Assembly: GCF_045862785.1 (NCBI RefSeq)
Contig: NZ_BQXO01000001.1
Coordinates: 434,001 to 498,000, forward strand
Reading direction: 5' to 3'
Length of the DNA: 64,000 nucleotides
Origin: Furfurilactobacillus curtus
Lineage (GTDB): Bacteria; Bacillota; Bacilli; Lactobacillales; Lactobacillaceae
The notes below the pieces were generated by a model. It was not told the DNA's origin and made no database searches. It was given only the letters and a program-made list of their open reading frames with translations. Made by a program: the position numbers and the translations under genes. Each line of letters begins with the position of its first letter. Position 1 is the stretch's first letter. Shown here piece after piece: positions 16,625-25,375 of this stretch.

Positions 16625-18466
16625 TTAATTATTTTGCTGACGATCGAGGTAACTTAATGACTGTTGCGCTTCTCCTGTGACCATCGCACCCACGGCCACG
16701 TGAACCGTCTGGGCGACTGTTTCGGATAGACCAAGTTCTCTCAAATCGCCGACTGAAGCATTAGCAATCTTTTTCAACGAACCATATTTTTTAAGCAATT
16801 TGGCTCGTGTTTTTGGTCCAACACCTTGAATCTCATCCAGCCTAGAACTTAATGAGTTCTTGTTGTGCAATTGCCGGTGGAAGGTGATCGCAAAGCGATG
16901 AACTTCATCTTGAATCCGCTGCAATAGGTAAAAGCCCTGTGATTTCGGATCCAGATTCAAATGTTCGTCCCGTTCGCCAAACATCAGATCCGCAGTTCGG
17001 TGATGATCATTTTTGACCATTCCAGCCACAGGAATGTCTAACCCCAGTTCGTTTTCCAATACATCTTTGGCGGCGTTCATCTGAATCGCCCCGCCATCCA
17101 TCAAGATTAAATCCGGTAAGTCCGCATGTTCTTTTAATAGTCGCGAATACCGTCGGCGGATGACCTCCATCGTGCTAGCCGATTCATCCGCATGATCGAC
17201 AGTCTTTAATTTGTACTTACGATATAGTTTTTTATTCGGCAAACCGTCTTCAAAGACAACCATCGCCGAAACTAAGTCAGCCCCCTGTTCATGGGAATGG
17301 TCGAATGCTTCAATCCGTTTAATTGGAGGTAATTTCATTACATCGGCAATCTCCTGCATCGCACCGGTCGTTTTATGCTCGTCTAACTCTAATAACCGAA
17401 ATTTTTCTTCTAGGACTAAGCGGGCATTTTTGCCAGCCATTTCCATCAGATCTCGGCGTACCCCGCGTTGCGGTACATTAACGGCAACATTCAAGACTTC
17501 TTCAATTGCCCGTCGACTATCAGCGTCAATTGAACTTGGGACAAGAATTTCCTTAGGTAAGATTGCGTTTTTGCGATTATAAAATTGCATGATAAACGTT
17601 TGCATTTCCTCCGGTGCTGTCGAAACCACCGGGAACAGGCGCTTTTCACGTTTCATCAAGCGTGCTTGCCGAACAAAAAAAACTTGAATTGACAACCAGC
17701 CTTTATCCAAATAAAAATTGAAAATATCGCGAGGTGTCTGATCGTTACTAATAATCTTTTGTTTCTCCACCGTAACGTCGATGTAGTGCAATTGATCACG
17801 TAAATCAGCGGCCCGCTCGAACTCTAACTTTTCAGCTGCCTCGGTCATCTGTGCTTGCAGATGTTTAATCACTCGTCCTGTATTTCCGTTTAAGAATGAC
17901 TTAATCCGTTTAATTTGCTCATCATAGGCGCTTCTGGGCACTTCTTTAAAACAAGCCCCAAGGCATTGTCCCATATGATAATACAAACATGGACGGCCTT
18001 GGTATCCCGAACAACGGCGCAGCGGATAAACTTTCTGCAGAAAGTGCAATGTTTCTTCAGCGGCATAAACATTCGGATAAGGCCCAAAATAATAGCCGCT
18101 ATCCTTTTTCACATCGTTAGCAATCACCATTTTAGGATCTCGTTCATGCGTGATTTTGATGTAGGGATAGCCAGTCCCCCGCTTCAATTTAATGTTGTAA
18201 TAGGGCTGATGCTTTTGAATTAGCGTAATTTCTAGTAAAAACGCTTCTTTATCCGTTGAGGTAATGATCGTTTCAAAATCAACAATATGCGCCACTAGCT
18301 GCGCTGTCTTACCTTCATGGGCACTTTTAAAATACGAACGAACCCGATTCTTTAAATTTTTGGCCTTACCGACATAAATGATTTTGCCGTTGATATCTTT
18401 CATCAAATAACAACCCGGCATGTCAGGCAACAAGGCTAACTTGTGTTCAATGTGTTCGGACGCCAC
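16625..18466 (-). CDS. uvrC: Excinuclease ABC subunit C
   Basis: Makes both incisions in nucleotide excision repair. The 613-residue protein has the N-terminal GIY-YIG nuclease (about 12-90, with GCYLMKD and IIYVGKAKNLKNR), a cysteine cluster (about 155-170), the UVR UvrB-binding motif near 203-238 (KLEFERAADLRDQ), the RNase H-like endonuclease domain with DHS and LMDGG, and C-terminal helix-hairpin-helix repeats. The start is GTG seven bases after GGAGG. A LexA box in the promoter indicates SOS induction. Confidence 0.96.
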   Translation of the reverse strand: MASEHIEHKLALLPDMPGCYLMKDINGKIIYVGKAKNLKNRVRSYFKSAHEGKTAQLVAHIVDFETIITSTDKEAFLLEITLIQKHQPYYNIKLKRGTGYPYIKITHERDPKMVIANDVKKDSGYYFGPYPNVYAAEETLHFLQKVYPLRRCSGYQGRPCLYYHMGQCLGACFKEVPRSAYDEQIKRIKSFLNGNTGRVIKHLQAQMTEAAEKLEFERAADLRDQLHYIDVTVEKQKIISNDQTPRDIFNFYLDKGWLSIQVFFVRQARLMKREKRLFPVVSTAPEEMQTFIMQFYNRKNAILPKEILVPSSIDADSRRAIEEVLNVAVNVPQRGVRRDLMEMAGKNARLVLEEKFRLLELDEHKTTGAMQEIADVMKLPPIKRIEAFDHSHEQGADLVSAMVVFEDGLPNKKLYRKYKLKTVDHADESASTMEVIRRRYSRLLKEHADLPDLILMDGGAIQMNAAKDVLENELGLDIPVAGMVKNDHHRTADLMFGERDEHLNLDPKSQGFYLLQRIQDEVHRFAITFHRQLHNKNSLSSRLDEIQGVGPKTRAKLLKKYGSLKKIANASVGDLRELGLSETVAQTVHVAVGAMVTGEAQQSLSYLDRQQNN

Positions 18467-18501
18467 ACTTTTGCCTCCGTCTTCTGTAAAATCGTATGTT
18501 T

Positions 18502-18526
18502 AGTATACCGCAAGAACATCCGTTCG
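18502..18526 (-). promoter_or_regulatory. uvrC promoter with LexA (SOS) box
   Basis: On the minus strand the -10 TATACT (18502-18507) is preceded by CGAACGGATGTTCT (18513-18526), which matches CGAAC-N4-GTTCG at nine of ten positions. The box fills the spacer between a weak -35 and the -10, so LexA binding should block polymerase. Confidence 0.75.
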
Positions 18527-18558
18527 AAAAAGTAAAATGGCTTATTAATAAACACAGA

Positions 18559-18599
18559 GTGGAACAAGCCCGGTTTTGCTGAGCACTAGCTCAGGCTTA
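18559..18599. repeat. Dispersed 41-base repeat element
   Basis: Matches 33 of 41 positions of the block at 2410-2450 in the tandem repeat. Both share AACAAGCC and GAGCACTAGCT and can fold as AAGCC...GGCTT. Confidence 0.75.
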
Positions 18600-18788
18600 G
18601 GTGAAATCGCAAACTTTTCAAATGAAGTAGCCAACTTCAATCAGAATTCATTGATAACCAAGGCATTTCTCCCAAATTGAGTTTTCAGCACTGGCCAAAT
18701 TGTTTCCCATTCGTGCTTAAAATTGTAACCGTTTAAATTTTACGACAACCACCAACAAGTTGCTAACGCCAAACTTGCCGAATAATTG

Positions 18789-18836
18789 AAAAGTTCCAAC
18801 GTGCAACTCATTTTGAGCGCGCGTTGGAACTTTTTT
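18789..18836 (-). terminator. Terminator after the glnHP-glnQ-deacylase operon
   Basis: AAAAGTTCCAACG and CGTTGGAACTTTT form a 13-base stem with T-rich flank on the minus strand. Confidence 0.85.
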
Positions 18837-18890
18837 AAAATGGACAAATAGATTAAGCGATCATTGTCAAATTTGTTCTCTTAAACTGGC

Positions 18891-20030
18891 CTAATTGGCC
18901 GCCCAGAAAGTCTCAGCTAACTGGCGATAGAAGTCACAACCAACTAAGTAATCGTCCACATCGACAAATTCGTTAACCTGATGATCCGTTGTACCGGCAG
19001 CTGGTCCGACGATAATAATCGGTAGCTTCCCAGCCTTAGTATATTCCGAAGCATCTGTCGCCCCAGTGCCAGCTACCAAGTGACCGCCACGATGAAAGTT
19101 TGTTTGGAGTAAATCGGCAGCAATTTTTGCCAGCTTAGTATCAGCCTGGCTTGGTAGCGGAGGCTCCGGATAGCTATAGTTGAGCGTTAATTGGGCTCCT
19201 TGTGCATTTAATCGATCCACAATGTTAGCTAGTTGATTCATTACAACATTGTTTGGATAAGCAGGAATTGTGCGAATATTACCAGTTAACCAAGCCTGTG
19301 CAGGGACGGAGTTGATTTGCTCACCACCATGAATTTGACTCAATACGTGGGTCAAACCGCCTAGGACCGGGTCCTTTTGATCATTATTCGACATTGCGTC
19401 TCGTACCTGTTGAGCAAAAGCAATCAGCGGCTCAATTGCATTAACCCCCTGATCTGGTCGTGACGCATGAGCCCCTTTACCAAGCGATTCAAGGCGATAA
19501 TCAATCACGCCCTTATGCGTAACTTTAATGTCAAATCCACTCGGTTCACCGATCACTAAACCTGATAAATCATCGGCAAAACCAGCTTCTGTGAGCTGAG
19601 CGGCACCATATTCACCCGTTTCCTCGCCCACAGAGGCCAATAAACGAATCTGTCCGGGCAGTGATGCGTGCGTTGATAATAAATCTAGCATTGCGACCAC
19701 TTGCGCGGCTAAACCCGCCTTCATATCACTAGCGCCACGTCCATAAACTTTTCCATCGGCAATGGTTCCAGAAAATGGTGGATATTGCCAAGCCACTGGA
19801 TCGCCTGCAGCCACAACATCTTCATGCCCCGAAAAACCAAGGATTGGACCATGGTTACCAATTGTAATCACGAGATTGTCTCGCCCTGGCGCATAAGTGA
19901 CTCGCTCAATTTGGGCCGGTTGATCTTTAAACAATTCGGTCAAATAATCGGCAACTTGAGCCTCACGATCGTTGACCGAAGGAATTGCAATTAAATCAGT
20001 TAAAATTTTTAATGCCGCCGTTTGTTCCAT
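18891..20030 (-). CDS. M20 family ArgE/DapE-type deacylase
   Basis: A dizinc amidohydrolase of 379 residues that removes an acyl group from an amino acid or peptide; the exact substrate is not evident. The metal-binding motifs are GHEDVV (about 67-72), GRGASDMK (about 96-103) and GEETGEYG (about 135-142), and ATDAS precedes the final segment. The ATG lies an unusually long 13 bases after GGAGG, with no better start in frame. It follows the glutamine-type ABC transporter genes and probably shares their transcript, suggesting work on imported or peptide-derived amino acids. Confidence 0.85.
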   Translation of the reverse strand: MEQTAALKILTDLIAIPSVNDREAQVADYLTELFKDQPAQIERVTYAPGRDNLVITIGNHGPILGFSGHEDVVAAGDPVAWQYPPFSGTIADGKVYGRGASDMKAGLAAQVVAMLDLLSTHASLPGQIRLLASVGEETGEYGAAQLTEAGFADDLSGLVIGEPSGFDIKVTHKGVIDYRLESLGKGAHASRPDQGVNAIEPLIAFAQQVRDAMSNNDQKDPVLGGLTHVLSQIHGGEQINSVPAQAWLTGNIRTIPAYPNNVVMNQLANIVDRLNAQGAQLTLNYSYPEPPLPSQADTKLAKIAADLLQTNFHRGGHLVAGTGATDASEYTKAGKLPIIIVGPAAGTTDHQVNEFVDVDDYLVGCDFYRQLAETFWAAN

Positions 20031-20059
20031 AATATTATTTTTTCCTCCACGCTCCGACG

Positions 20060-20818
20060 TTAGGCTTCCAGAATTTTAGCCAGAAAATCTTTAGCACGCT
20101 CGGTTTGCGGGTGATCAAAGAAATCTGTAGGTGTCGCTGATTCTTGAATGTACCCGTCGGCCATAAACCACACTTTATCGGCCACTGTCCGAGCAAAACC
20201 CATTTCGTGGGTTACGACCACCATGGTCATCCCTGCTTTGGCAAGATCCTGCATGACCTTTAAAACTTCTCCTACCATTTCAGGATCTAACGCGGAAGTC
20301 GGTTCATCAAATAACATCACTTTCGGATTCATGGCCAAGGCTCTTGCAATCGCAGCCCGTTGCTGCTGACCACCGGATAGACTCGCCGGAAATGCATCAG
20401 CTTTGTCATCTAGCCCCACTTGCTGCAATAATCGATGGGCGTCAGCTGTCGCTGCTGATTCGGCAACGCCTTTGACTTTCATGGGCGCTAACTTAATGTT
20501 TTCCAACACAGTTTTGTGAGGGAATAAGTTAAAACTCTGGAACACCATCCCCATCTGTTCGCGCATTTGATCCAAGTGCTTTTCATCTAGCTTAGTGAGA
20601 TCATCGCCTTCAAAGATCACGGCACCAGAAGTAGGTTGATCTAACATGTTAAGGCATCGCAAAAAGGTACTTTTACCAGCTCCAGATGGACCAATCAAAC
20701 AAATGACTTGCCCATTTTCAACCGCTTCATCAATATCTTTTAACACTTCATTTTTGCCAAACACTTTCTTCAAGTGTTGCACCGCTAATACGGGGGTCGT
20801 TTCTTGCTGGTTATTCAT
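20060..20818 (-). CDS. glnQ: Amino-acid ABC transporter ATP-binding protein (GlnQ type)
   Basis: A 252-residue polar amino acid ABC ATPase with Walker A GPSGAGKST, signature LSGGQQQR and Walker B MLFDEPTSALD, all canonical. It powers the fused permease encoded upstream. ATG at 20818 is nine bases after GGGAG and overlaps the permease stop codon by eight bases, so translation is coupled. An in-frame TTG upstream overlaps the ribosome binding site and is not chosen. Confidence 0.93.
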   Translation of the reverse strand: MNNQQETTPVLAVQHLKKVFGKNEVLKDIDEAVENGQVICLIGPSGAGKSTFLRCLNMLDQPTSGAVIFEGDDLTKLDEKHLDQMREQMGMVFQSFNLFPHKTVLENIKLAPMKVKGVAESAATADAHRLLQQVGLDDKADAFPASLSGGQQQRAAIARALAMNPKVMLFDEPTSALDPEMVGEVLKVMQDLAKAGMTMVVVTHEMGFARTVADKVWFMADGYIQESATPTDFFDHPQTERAKDFLAKILEA

Positions 20819-22292
20819 GTGACATTCTCCCTTCAAAGAACTTCATTGCCCGGGACAAACCAAAGGTCATGATAAAGTACAAGATCATCGTAATGATTAA
20901 AGGCATAACGCCACGATACGTGTCAGCTTGCACAATCCGTGACTGATAAATCAGGTCTTTAACCCCAATAATCGAAACAATCGAACTTTCTTTAATCAAA
21001 GAGACAAATTCATTACCTAAAGCTGGCCAGATATTCTTCATCGCTTGGGGCAAAATAATGTACCGCATCGTCATTGATTGAGATAGTCCTAACGAACGCG
21101 AAGCTTCCGTCTGACCAATTGCAATGGAATTAATACCGGACCTAATCACTTCTGCTACGTAAGCTCCAGAGTTTAGGGAAACAGCAATAATCCCGGACAA
21201 TAAGGCGGGAATATTCACGACAACCCCAAGACCAAAGTAAATGAATAAAATTTGGACCATTAATGGCGTGCCCCGCACAAATTCGATATAACTTACTGAA
21301 ATTGCATTTGCGAGTTTATTCTTGCTCAATCGCATTAGCGCTAACAATGTCCCCAATAAGAAGCCCAATACAACTGAGACGGCGGAGATCATCAACGTAT
21401 AGCCGACACCAGCTACAAAGAAATCTTTGTAGGCCCACATTGAATTAGCATTTTGTGCTTGCTTCGATTTACCGGTAGCTAAATATTTTCCAGCATCTGG
21501 CAAATATTCTTTTTGAATGAGATGTTTTTGTTTAATTTCTACGATTGATTTATTGGCCGAATTAACCATCGATTGAGCGCCCTTCGGAAAAGCGATGGCA
21601 GAGCCTTGTTCACCGTCATCTTTAAAATGTGCGTTAATGGCCACTAAGCCGTCGGTGTTTTTCGCATAAGCTTCGGCCGTCGGTGAATCTAACGCGATTG
21701 CGTCGATTTTATTCGTTTGTAGTGCTAATACTAAATCGGTATCCTTATCCATACCCTTTAACGTTGATTTAGTGGCCTGCTTTTTGACCAAGTTATATTG
21801 AATGGATCCAGTTTGAGCGCCAATCGCTTTACCAGCTAAAGATTTGTAGCTCTTGATTGATTTCAAATCTGCTTTCCGAATCACCAAATCTTCCCCAGAT
21901 TTGTAGTAAACGTCGGAGAAATCAACACTTTGGGCCCGTTTTGGTGTCTTGCTCATCCCCGCAATCACCATATCAACTTTACCAGTCTGCAATGCAACTA
22001 ACAGCGAATCAAAATCCATTCGTTTGATGACTAATTTGACACCCATATCTTTGGCAACTTTCTTAGCGATGTCAATATCCATCCCCACCACTTTTGATTG
22101 TCCATTGACGTTTTTAGTGAATTCATATGGGGGAAAATCTGGACTCGTCCCCACAACTAATTCACCTTTGGCCTTCACATTGGTTAAATAATTGTCAGTT
22201 GCCGGTGTCGAGTCAGCCCTACCTGGTGCAGTGATGCCCAGTGTTAATAATAAAGCAAACACGAGTAAGCACCAATTCATGATTTTTTTCAT
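20811..22292 (-). CDS. Fused amino-acid binding protein and permease (GlnH-GlnP type)
   Basis: A 493-residue fusion. A signal sequence (1-26) is followed by one family 3 solute-binding domain (about 35-265, beginning GELVVGTSPDFPPYEF) and a His/Glu/Gln permease domain (about 285-485) with the EAA-loop signature EASRSLGLSQ. With GlnQ it forms a complete importer whose binding domain is tethered to the membrane, as in lactococcal GlnPQ, which has two such domains; here there is one. Glutamine, glutamate or asparagine are likely substrates. The gene has a good promoter of its own. Confidence 0.92.
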   Translation of the reverse strand: MKKIMNWCLLVFALLLTLGITAPGRADSTPATDNYLTNVKAKGELVVGTSPDFPPYEFTKNVNGQSKVVGMDIDIAKKVAKDMGVKLVIKRMDFDSLLVALQTGKVDMVIAGMSKTPKRAQSVDFSDVYYKSGEDLVIRKADLKSIKSYKSLAGKAIGAQTGSIQYNLVKKQATKSTLKGMDKDTDLVLALQTNKIDAIALDSPTAEAYAKNTDGLVAINAHFKDDGEQGSAIAFPKGAQSMVNSANKSIVEIKQKHLIQKEYLPDAGKYLATGKSKQAQNANSMWAYKDFFVAGVGYTLMISAVSVVLGFLLGTLLALMRLSKNKLANAISVSYIEFVRGTPLMVQILFIYFGLGVVVNIPALLSGIIAVSLNSGAYVAEVIRSGINSIAIGQTEASRSLGLSQSMTMRYIILPQAMKNIWPALGNEFVSLIKESSIVSIIGVKDLIYQSRIVQADTYRGVMPLIITMILYFIMTFGLSRAMKFFEGRMSHE

Positions 22293-22328
22293 CTACTGTT
22301 GTCCCCCATCGATTTGATAATGAAATTG

Positions 22329-22357
22329 AGTATAGGCTAATATGAAAAAATATGCAA
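22329..22357 (-). promoter_or_regulatory. Promoter of the glutamine-type transporter operon
   Basis: On the minus strand TTGCAT (22352-22357) and TATACT (22329-22334) are 17 bases apart. Two copies of ATGAAAAAATA (22342-22352 and 22364-22374) overlap or flank the -35 and could be a regulator site. Confidence 0.7.
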
Positions 22358-22544
22358 CATAAAATGAAAAAATAGACTAAATATACATTTTTAGGCGGAT
22401 ATTCAAGCAAATATTCATCTTTTGTTGATATTCTTTCATCATTCTCGCGCATTAGGCTTCACGCCGGTTGAAATCGGCGTAGTTTTGTTTAACGTTAAAA
22501 TCTGCTACAATAGCCGCAACTTGATACGAGGAGGTACCGCCCTG

Positions 22545-22718
22545 ATGGGATTACAATTTAAGCGCCGCGATGACCTTGACAAATTATTCGATCAGTTTGC
22601 ATTAGATCCAAAAGACGTTAAAGATCCTTCCAAAACACCATTAAAACGTGAACATTTGACCGATAAAGAAAAGTCGGCCACGACGGAGAAAAAAGCAGAT
22701 CAATCAAACGATCAGTAA
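22545..22718 (+). CDS. Small charged protein, SPJ_0845-like
   Basis: A 57-residue soluble protein, very rich in Lys, Asp and Glu, with N-terminal FKRRDDLDKLFDQFA followed by a disordered-looking tail. The opening resembles small Lactobacillales proteins labelled SPJ_0845 family; function is unknown. ATG at 22545 is ten bases after GAGGAGG. It diverges from the transporter operon and ends at a bidirectional terminator. Confidence 0.65.
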   Translation: MGLQFKRRDDLDKLFDQFALDPKDVKDPSKTPLKREHLTDKEKSATTEKKADQSNDQ

Positions 22719-22727
22719 AACAGCCAT

Positions 22728-22770
22728 TAAAAATGGTCAACGATGTAATTGCATCGTTGACCATTTTTAT
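22728..22770. terminator. Bidirectional terminator
   Basis: TAAAAATGGTCAACGATG and its complement flank a six-base loop between convergent genes. Confidence 0.88.
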
Positions 22771-22776
22771 TTGGGT

Positions 22777-23079
22777 TCATTCCCATTTAGCGTGCTGCGG
22801 ATCCGGATAACGTTGATTCAACTCTGCCAGGTTCTGTTGAGCAACTTCTTCAAAATCAATATTAGCCCACTCGGCAATTTGTGACAGATACCATAATGTA
22901 TCGCCCAATTCATGAGTCAACTTCTCCTTGTCTAATGTCCGGCCCTGAAAGGTGTAACGTTGCACCAAATCGACAACTTGGCCAGCCTCATTGGCGACAC
23001 CCAAGGTCAGATTAGTCAGCACTTGTTCGTTACCAAATAAGGTACGCTTAGCTTCGTCCTGATAATGATTAAATTCCAT
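22777..23079 (-). CDS. MazG-like nucleotide pyrophosphohydrolase
   Basis: A 100-residue all-helical protein of the MazG/RS21-C6 type, which usually hydrolyses non-canonical dNTPs. The second metal motif is intact (HELGDTLWYL). The first motif, normally ExxE, reads NEAGQVVD, so the second acidic residue is Gln. Activity may therefore be altered. ATG at 23079 is six bases after AAAGGAG. It follows engB closely and probably shares its transcript. Confidence 0.78.
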   Translation of the reverse strand: MEFNHYQDEAKRTLFGNEQVLTNLTLGVANEAGQVVDLVQRYTFQGRTLDKEKLTHELGDTLWYLSQIAEWANIDFEEVAQQNLAELNQRYPDPQHAKWE

Positions 23080-23104
23080 AATTTTCTCCTTTAGCCATCG
23101 CGTT

Positions 23105-23692
23105 TTACAAGGCTGCCTGTTGTTCAATCCACTGCCAAACTACTGCTTTCCCCTGTTTAGTTTCGGCGGAGAACTGAATAAATGGCGCACTTGCCTGCAT
23201 GCCCAAACCTTTGCGAATACGGCTTTCTGATTGATTCCACTTCCCCTTTGCAATTTTATCGGACTTCGTGGCCACCACTAATAACGGAATGTCGTAGTAA
23301 GTTAGCCAATCATACATACTAATATCATCCTCAGACGGGTCATGCCTGGCATCCACCAGTAAAATTACGCCGCGTAGTGGTTTGCGTGTACTCAAATACG
23401 TTTCGATCATCTGCCCAAAGGCTTCGCGGGCCTTTTTGGAAACTTTTGCAAATCCATATCCAGGAACATCAACAAAGTAGACTTGTTGTTCTACATTATA
23501 GAAGTTTAGCGTTTGCGTTTTGCCCGGCTGACTAGATGTCCGTGCGTAGGCTTTTCGATTGATTAAAGTATTGATCAATGAAGATTTGCCAACATTGGAC
23601 CGCCCGGCCAAGGCAATCTCTGGTAAACCGCCGTCCGGATATTGTTTTGGCGCTACCGCACTAATTGTTAAATTAACTTCATGTACCTCCAC
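23105..23692 (-). CDS. engB: Ribosome biogenesis GTP-binding protein EngB (YsxC/YihA)
   Basis: A 195-residue GTPase needed for late 50S assembly. Motifs are GRSNVGKS (30-37), the G2 segment around TSSQPGKTQT, DVPGYG (about 75-80) and TKSDK (about 143-147). The start is GTG eight bases after AGGAGG. It usually follows clpX in one operon; here a perfect 22-base stem hairpin separates them. Confidence 0.95.
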   Translation of the reverse strand: MEVHEVNLTISAVAPKQYPDGGLPEIALAGRSNVGKSSLINTLINRKAYARTSSQPGKTQTLNFYNVEQQVYFVDVPGYGFAKVSKKAREAFGQMIETYLSTRKPLRGVILLVDARHDPSEDDISMYDWLTYYDIPLLVVATKSDKIAKGKWNQSESRIRKGLGMQASAPFIQFSAETKQGKAVVWQWIEQQAAL

Positions 23693-23814
23693 GCGTGCTA
23701 CCTCCTGATTTAATCACCATTCATCACATTAGTTCCAGCGCTTCTATCATAGCATAGCCACGCCAAAAATCGGTCGGTTTGATGAACTGGATTATTTTAT
23801 AAACTGATGCTGAA

Positions 23815-23862
23815 CGAACAAAAGGGGTCTATGTCCCCTTGGACATAGACCCCTTTTGTTCG
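23815..23862. terminator. Perfect 22-bp stem hairpin between clpX and engB
   Basis: The arms 23815-23836 and 23841-23862 are perfect complements around a four-base loop and end in TTTTGTTCG on either strand. It should stop or strongly attenuate transcription from clpX into engB. Confidence 0.85.
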
Positions 23863-23882
23863 CAATATCATTTTAAGGATGT

Positions 23883-25139
23883 CTAAGATGCCTTTTCACT
23901 TTTTAAAACCATTTCTGGTTGCGCATGATTGACCACAGTATCTTTAGTCAAGACAACTTTCTCAACATCATCACGACTTGGTAATTCGAACATAATGTCA
24001 CGCATCGTCGCTTCCATGATTGAACGCAACCCACGTGCACCTGTATCACGAGCAATCGCCAACTTGGCCATTTCTCGTAGAGCCGGTCGTGTGAACTCCA
24101 GCTTCACACCATCTAGGCCGATGAGCTTTGTATATTGCTTGACTAACGCATTCTTGGGTTCCGTCAGGATCCGGATCAAGTCATCTTCATCAAGCTTCTC
24201 CAGCGCTGTCAAAATTGGCAACCGGCCGATAAATTCAGGAATCAAGCCAAATTCCAATAAATCTTCAGGCACAACATGTTGCATGATATCCTTATCCGTC
24301 ATATTGGCAACTTCGCTCTTATTGGCCGAGTCTGTGCCGAAACCGATTGTTTTCTCACCCAACCGATTCTTGACAATATTCTCAATGCCATCAAACGCGC
24401 CACCGACGATAAATAAGATATTTGTCGTGTTAATTTGAATAAATTCCTGCTGGGGGTGCTTGCGCCCGCCCTGAGGTGGCACATTAGCTGTGGTTCCCTC
24501 TAAAATCTTTAGAAGTGCTTGTTGTACCCCTTCACCAGAGACATCACGAGTGATTGAAACATTTTCACTCTTCTTAGCGATTTTATCAATTTCGTCGATA
24601 TACACAATACCGTGTTCTGCACGATCAACATCGTAGTCGGCATTTTGCAAAAGCTTCAACAAGATATTTTCGACATCTTCACCCACATAACCAGCTTCCG
24701 TCAATGTTGTGGCATCAGCAATCGCAAACGGTACATTTAAGATCTTAGCTAAACTCTGGGCCAAGTAGGTTTTACCAGAACCAGTAGGGCCGATGATACT
24801 AATGTTACTCTTTTGAAGTTCAGTGCCATCATCCTCAGCACTCAACTCATTGATCCGCTTATAGTGGTTATAAACCGCCACGGACAATGTGCGCTTTGCT
24901 TCATTTTGACCAATGACATATTGATCCAACGTTTTCACCATTTCAGCAGGCGTTGGTACGTCCAAAACTTGGCTCGCTGCGTCTTCAGCGAATTCTTCAT
25001 CAATGATTTCTTTACATAAATCGATACATTCATTACAAATGTAGACGCCAGGCCCGGCCACAATTTTCTTCACTTGGTCTTGTGACTTCCCACAAAATGA
25101 ACAGGTTACTGGGCCGTTGGGATCTGTATTATCAAACAT
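23883..25139 (-). CDS. clpX: ClpX, ATPase subunit of the ClpXP protease
   Basis: A 418-residue AAA+ unfoldase that feeds tagged or unfolded proteins to ClpP. The N-terminal zinc-binding domain has Cys13, Cys16, Cys35 and Cys38. Walker A is GPTGSGKT (117-124), Walker B is IVYIDEID, and the RKH pore loop and sensor motifs are present. ATG at 25139 follows GCGAGG by six bases; upstream in-frame codons are outside the conserved protein. It lies after tig, as in Bacillus. Confidence 0.96.
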   Translation of the reverse strand: MFDNTDPNGPVTCSFCGKSQDQVKKIVAGPGVYICNECIDLCKEIIDEEFAEDAASQVLDVPTPAEMVKTLDQYVIGQNEAKRTLSVAVYNHYKRINELSAEDDGTELQKSNISIIGPTGSGKTYLAQSLAKILNVPFAIADATTLTEAGYVGEDVENILLKLLQNADYDVDRAEHGIVYIDEIDKIAKKSENVSITRDVSGEGVQQALLKILEGTTANVPPQGGRKHPQQEFIQINTTNILFIVGGAFDGIENIVKNRLGEKTIGFGTDSANKSEVANMTDKDIMQHVVPEDLLEFGLIPEFIGRLPILTALEKLDEDDLIRILTEPKNALVKQYTKLIGLDGVKLEFTRPALREMAKLAIARDTGARGLRSIMEATMRDIMFELPSRDDVEKVVLTKDTVVNHAQPEMVLKSEKAS

Positions 25140-25200
25140 TAGCAGCCTCGCTCTCATAAATTTCACTACTGGTGCGTATTTTCACCAATTGACTATCAAC

Positions 25201-25230
25201 ATCATAGCAGATTCTGCGTCAGACAGCTAA
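25201..25230 (-). promoter_or_regulatory. Possible clpX promoter
   Basis: On the minus strand an extended -10 TGCTATGAT has TATGAT at 25201-25206, with TTAGCT (25225-25230) 18 bases upstream. Confidence 0.4.
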
Positions 25231-25310
25231 CGTCCTGCTTTATCCACGCACAGTCCAAACACCAAAGATTAGATTTGGCGCAACTGCCGATGATGTTCAA
25301 TTGTCATCAT

Positions 25311-25346
25311 TAAAAAATGAGCAACCAAAATTGGCCACTCATTTTT
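25311..25346 (-). terminator. Terminator after tig
   Basis: AAAAAATGAG and CTCATTTTT enclose a loop with a minor inner pairing; T-rich on the minus strand. Confidence 0.7.
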
Positions 25347-25375
25347 AACACAATCACTCTTTAAAAAGCAACGAC

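Larger units (their letters stand above)
18467..18890. other. Gene-free stretch between M20 deacylase and uvrC
   Basis: It holds the uvrC promoter and SOS box, one dispersed repeat element (18559-18599) and the terminator of the deacylase gene (18789-18836). I see no coding potential. Confidence 0.7.

Noticed and set aside
22540..22560. GGTACCGCC resembling the T-box antiterminator motif
   Set aside because: No specifier stem, no terminator/antiterminator pair, and the motif coincides with the ribosome binding site of the small protein gene.
23929..24438. 169-codon plus-strand frame opposite clpX
   Set aside because: Antisense shadow without a start signal or protein-like composition.
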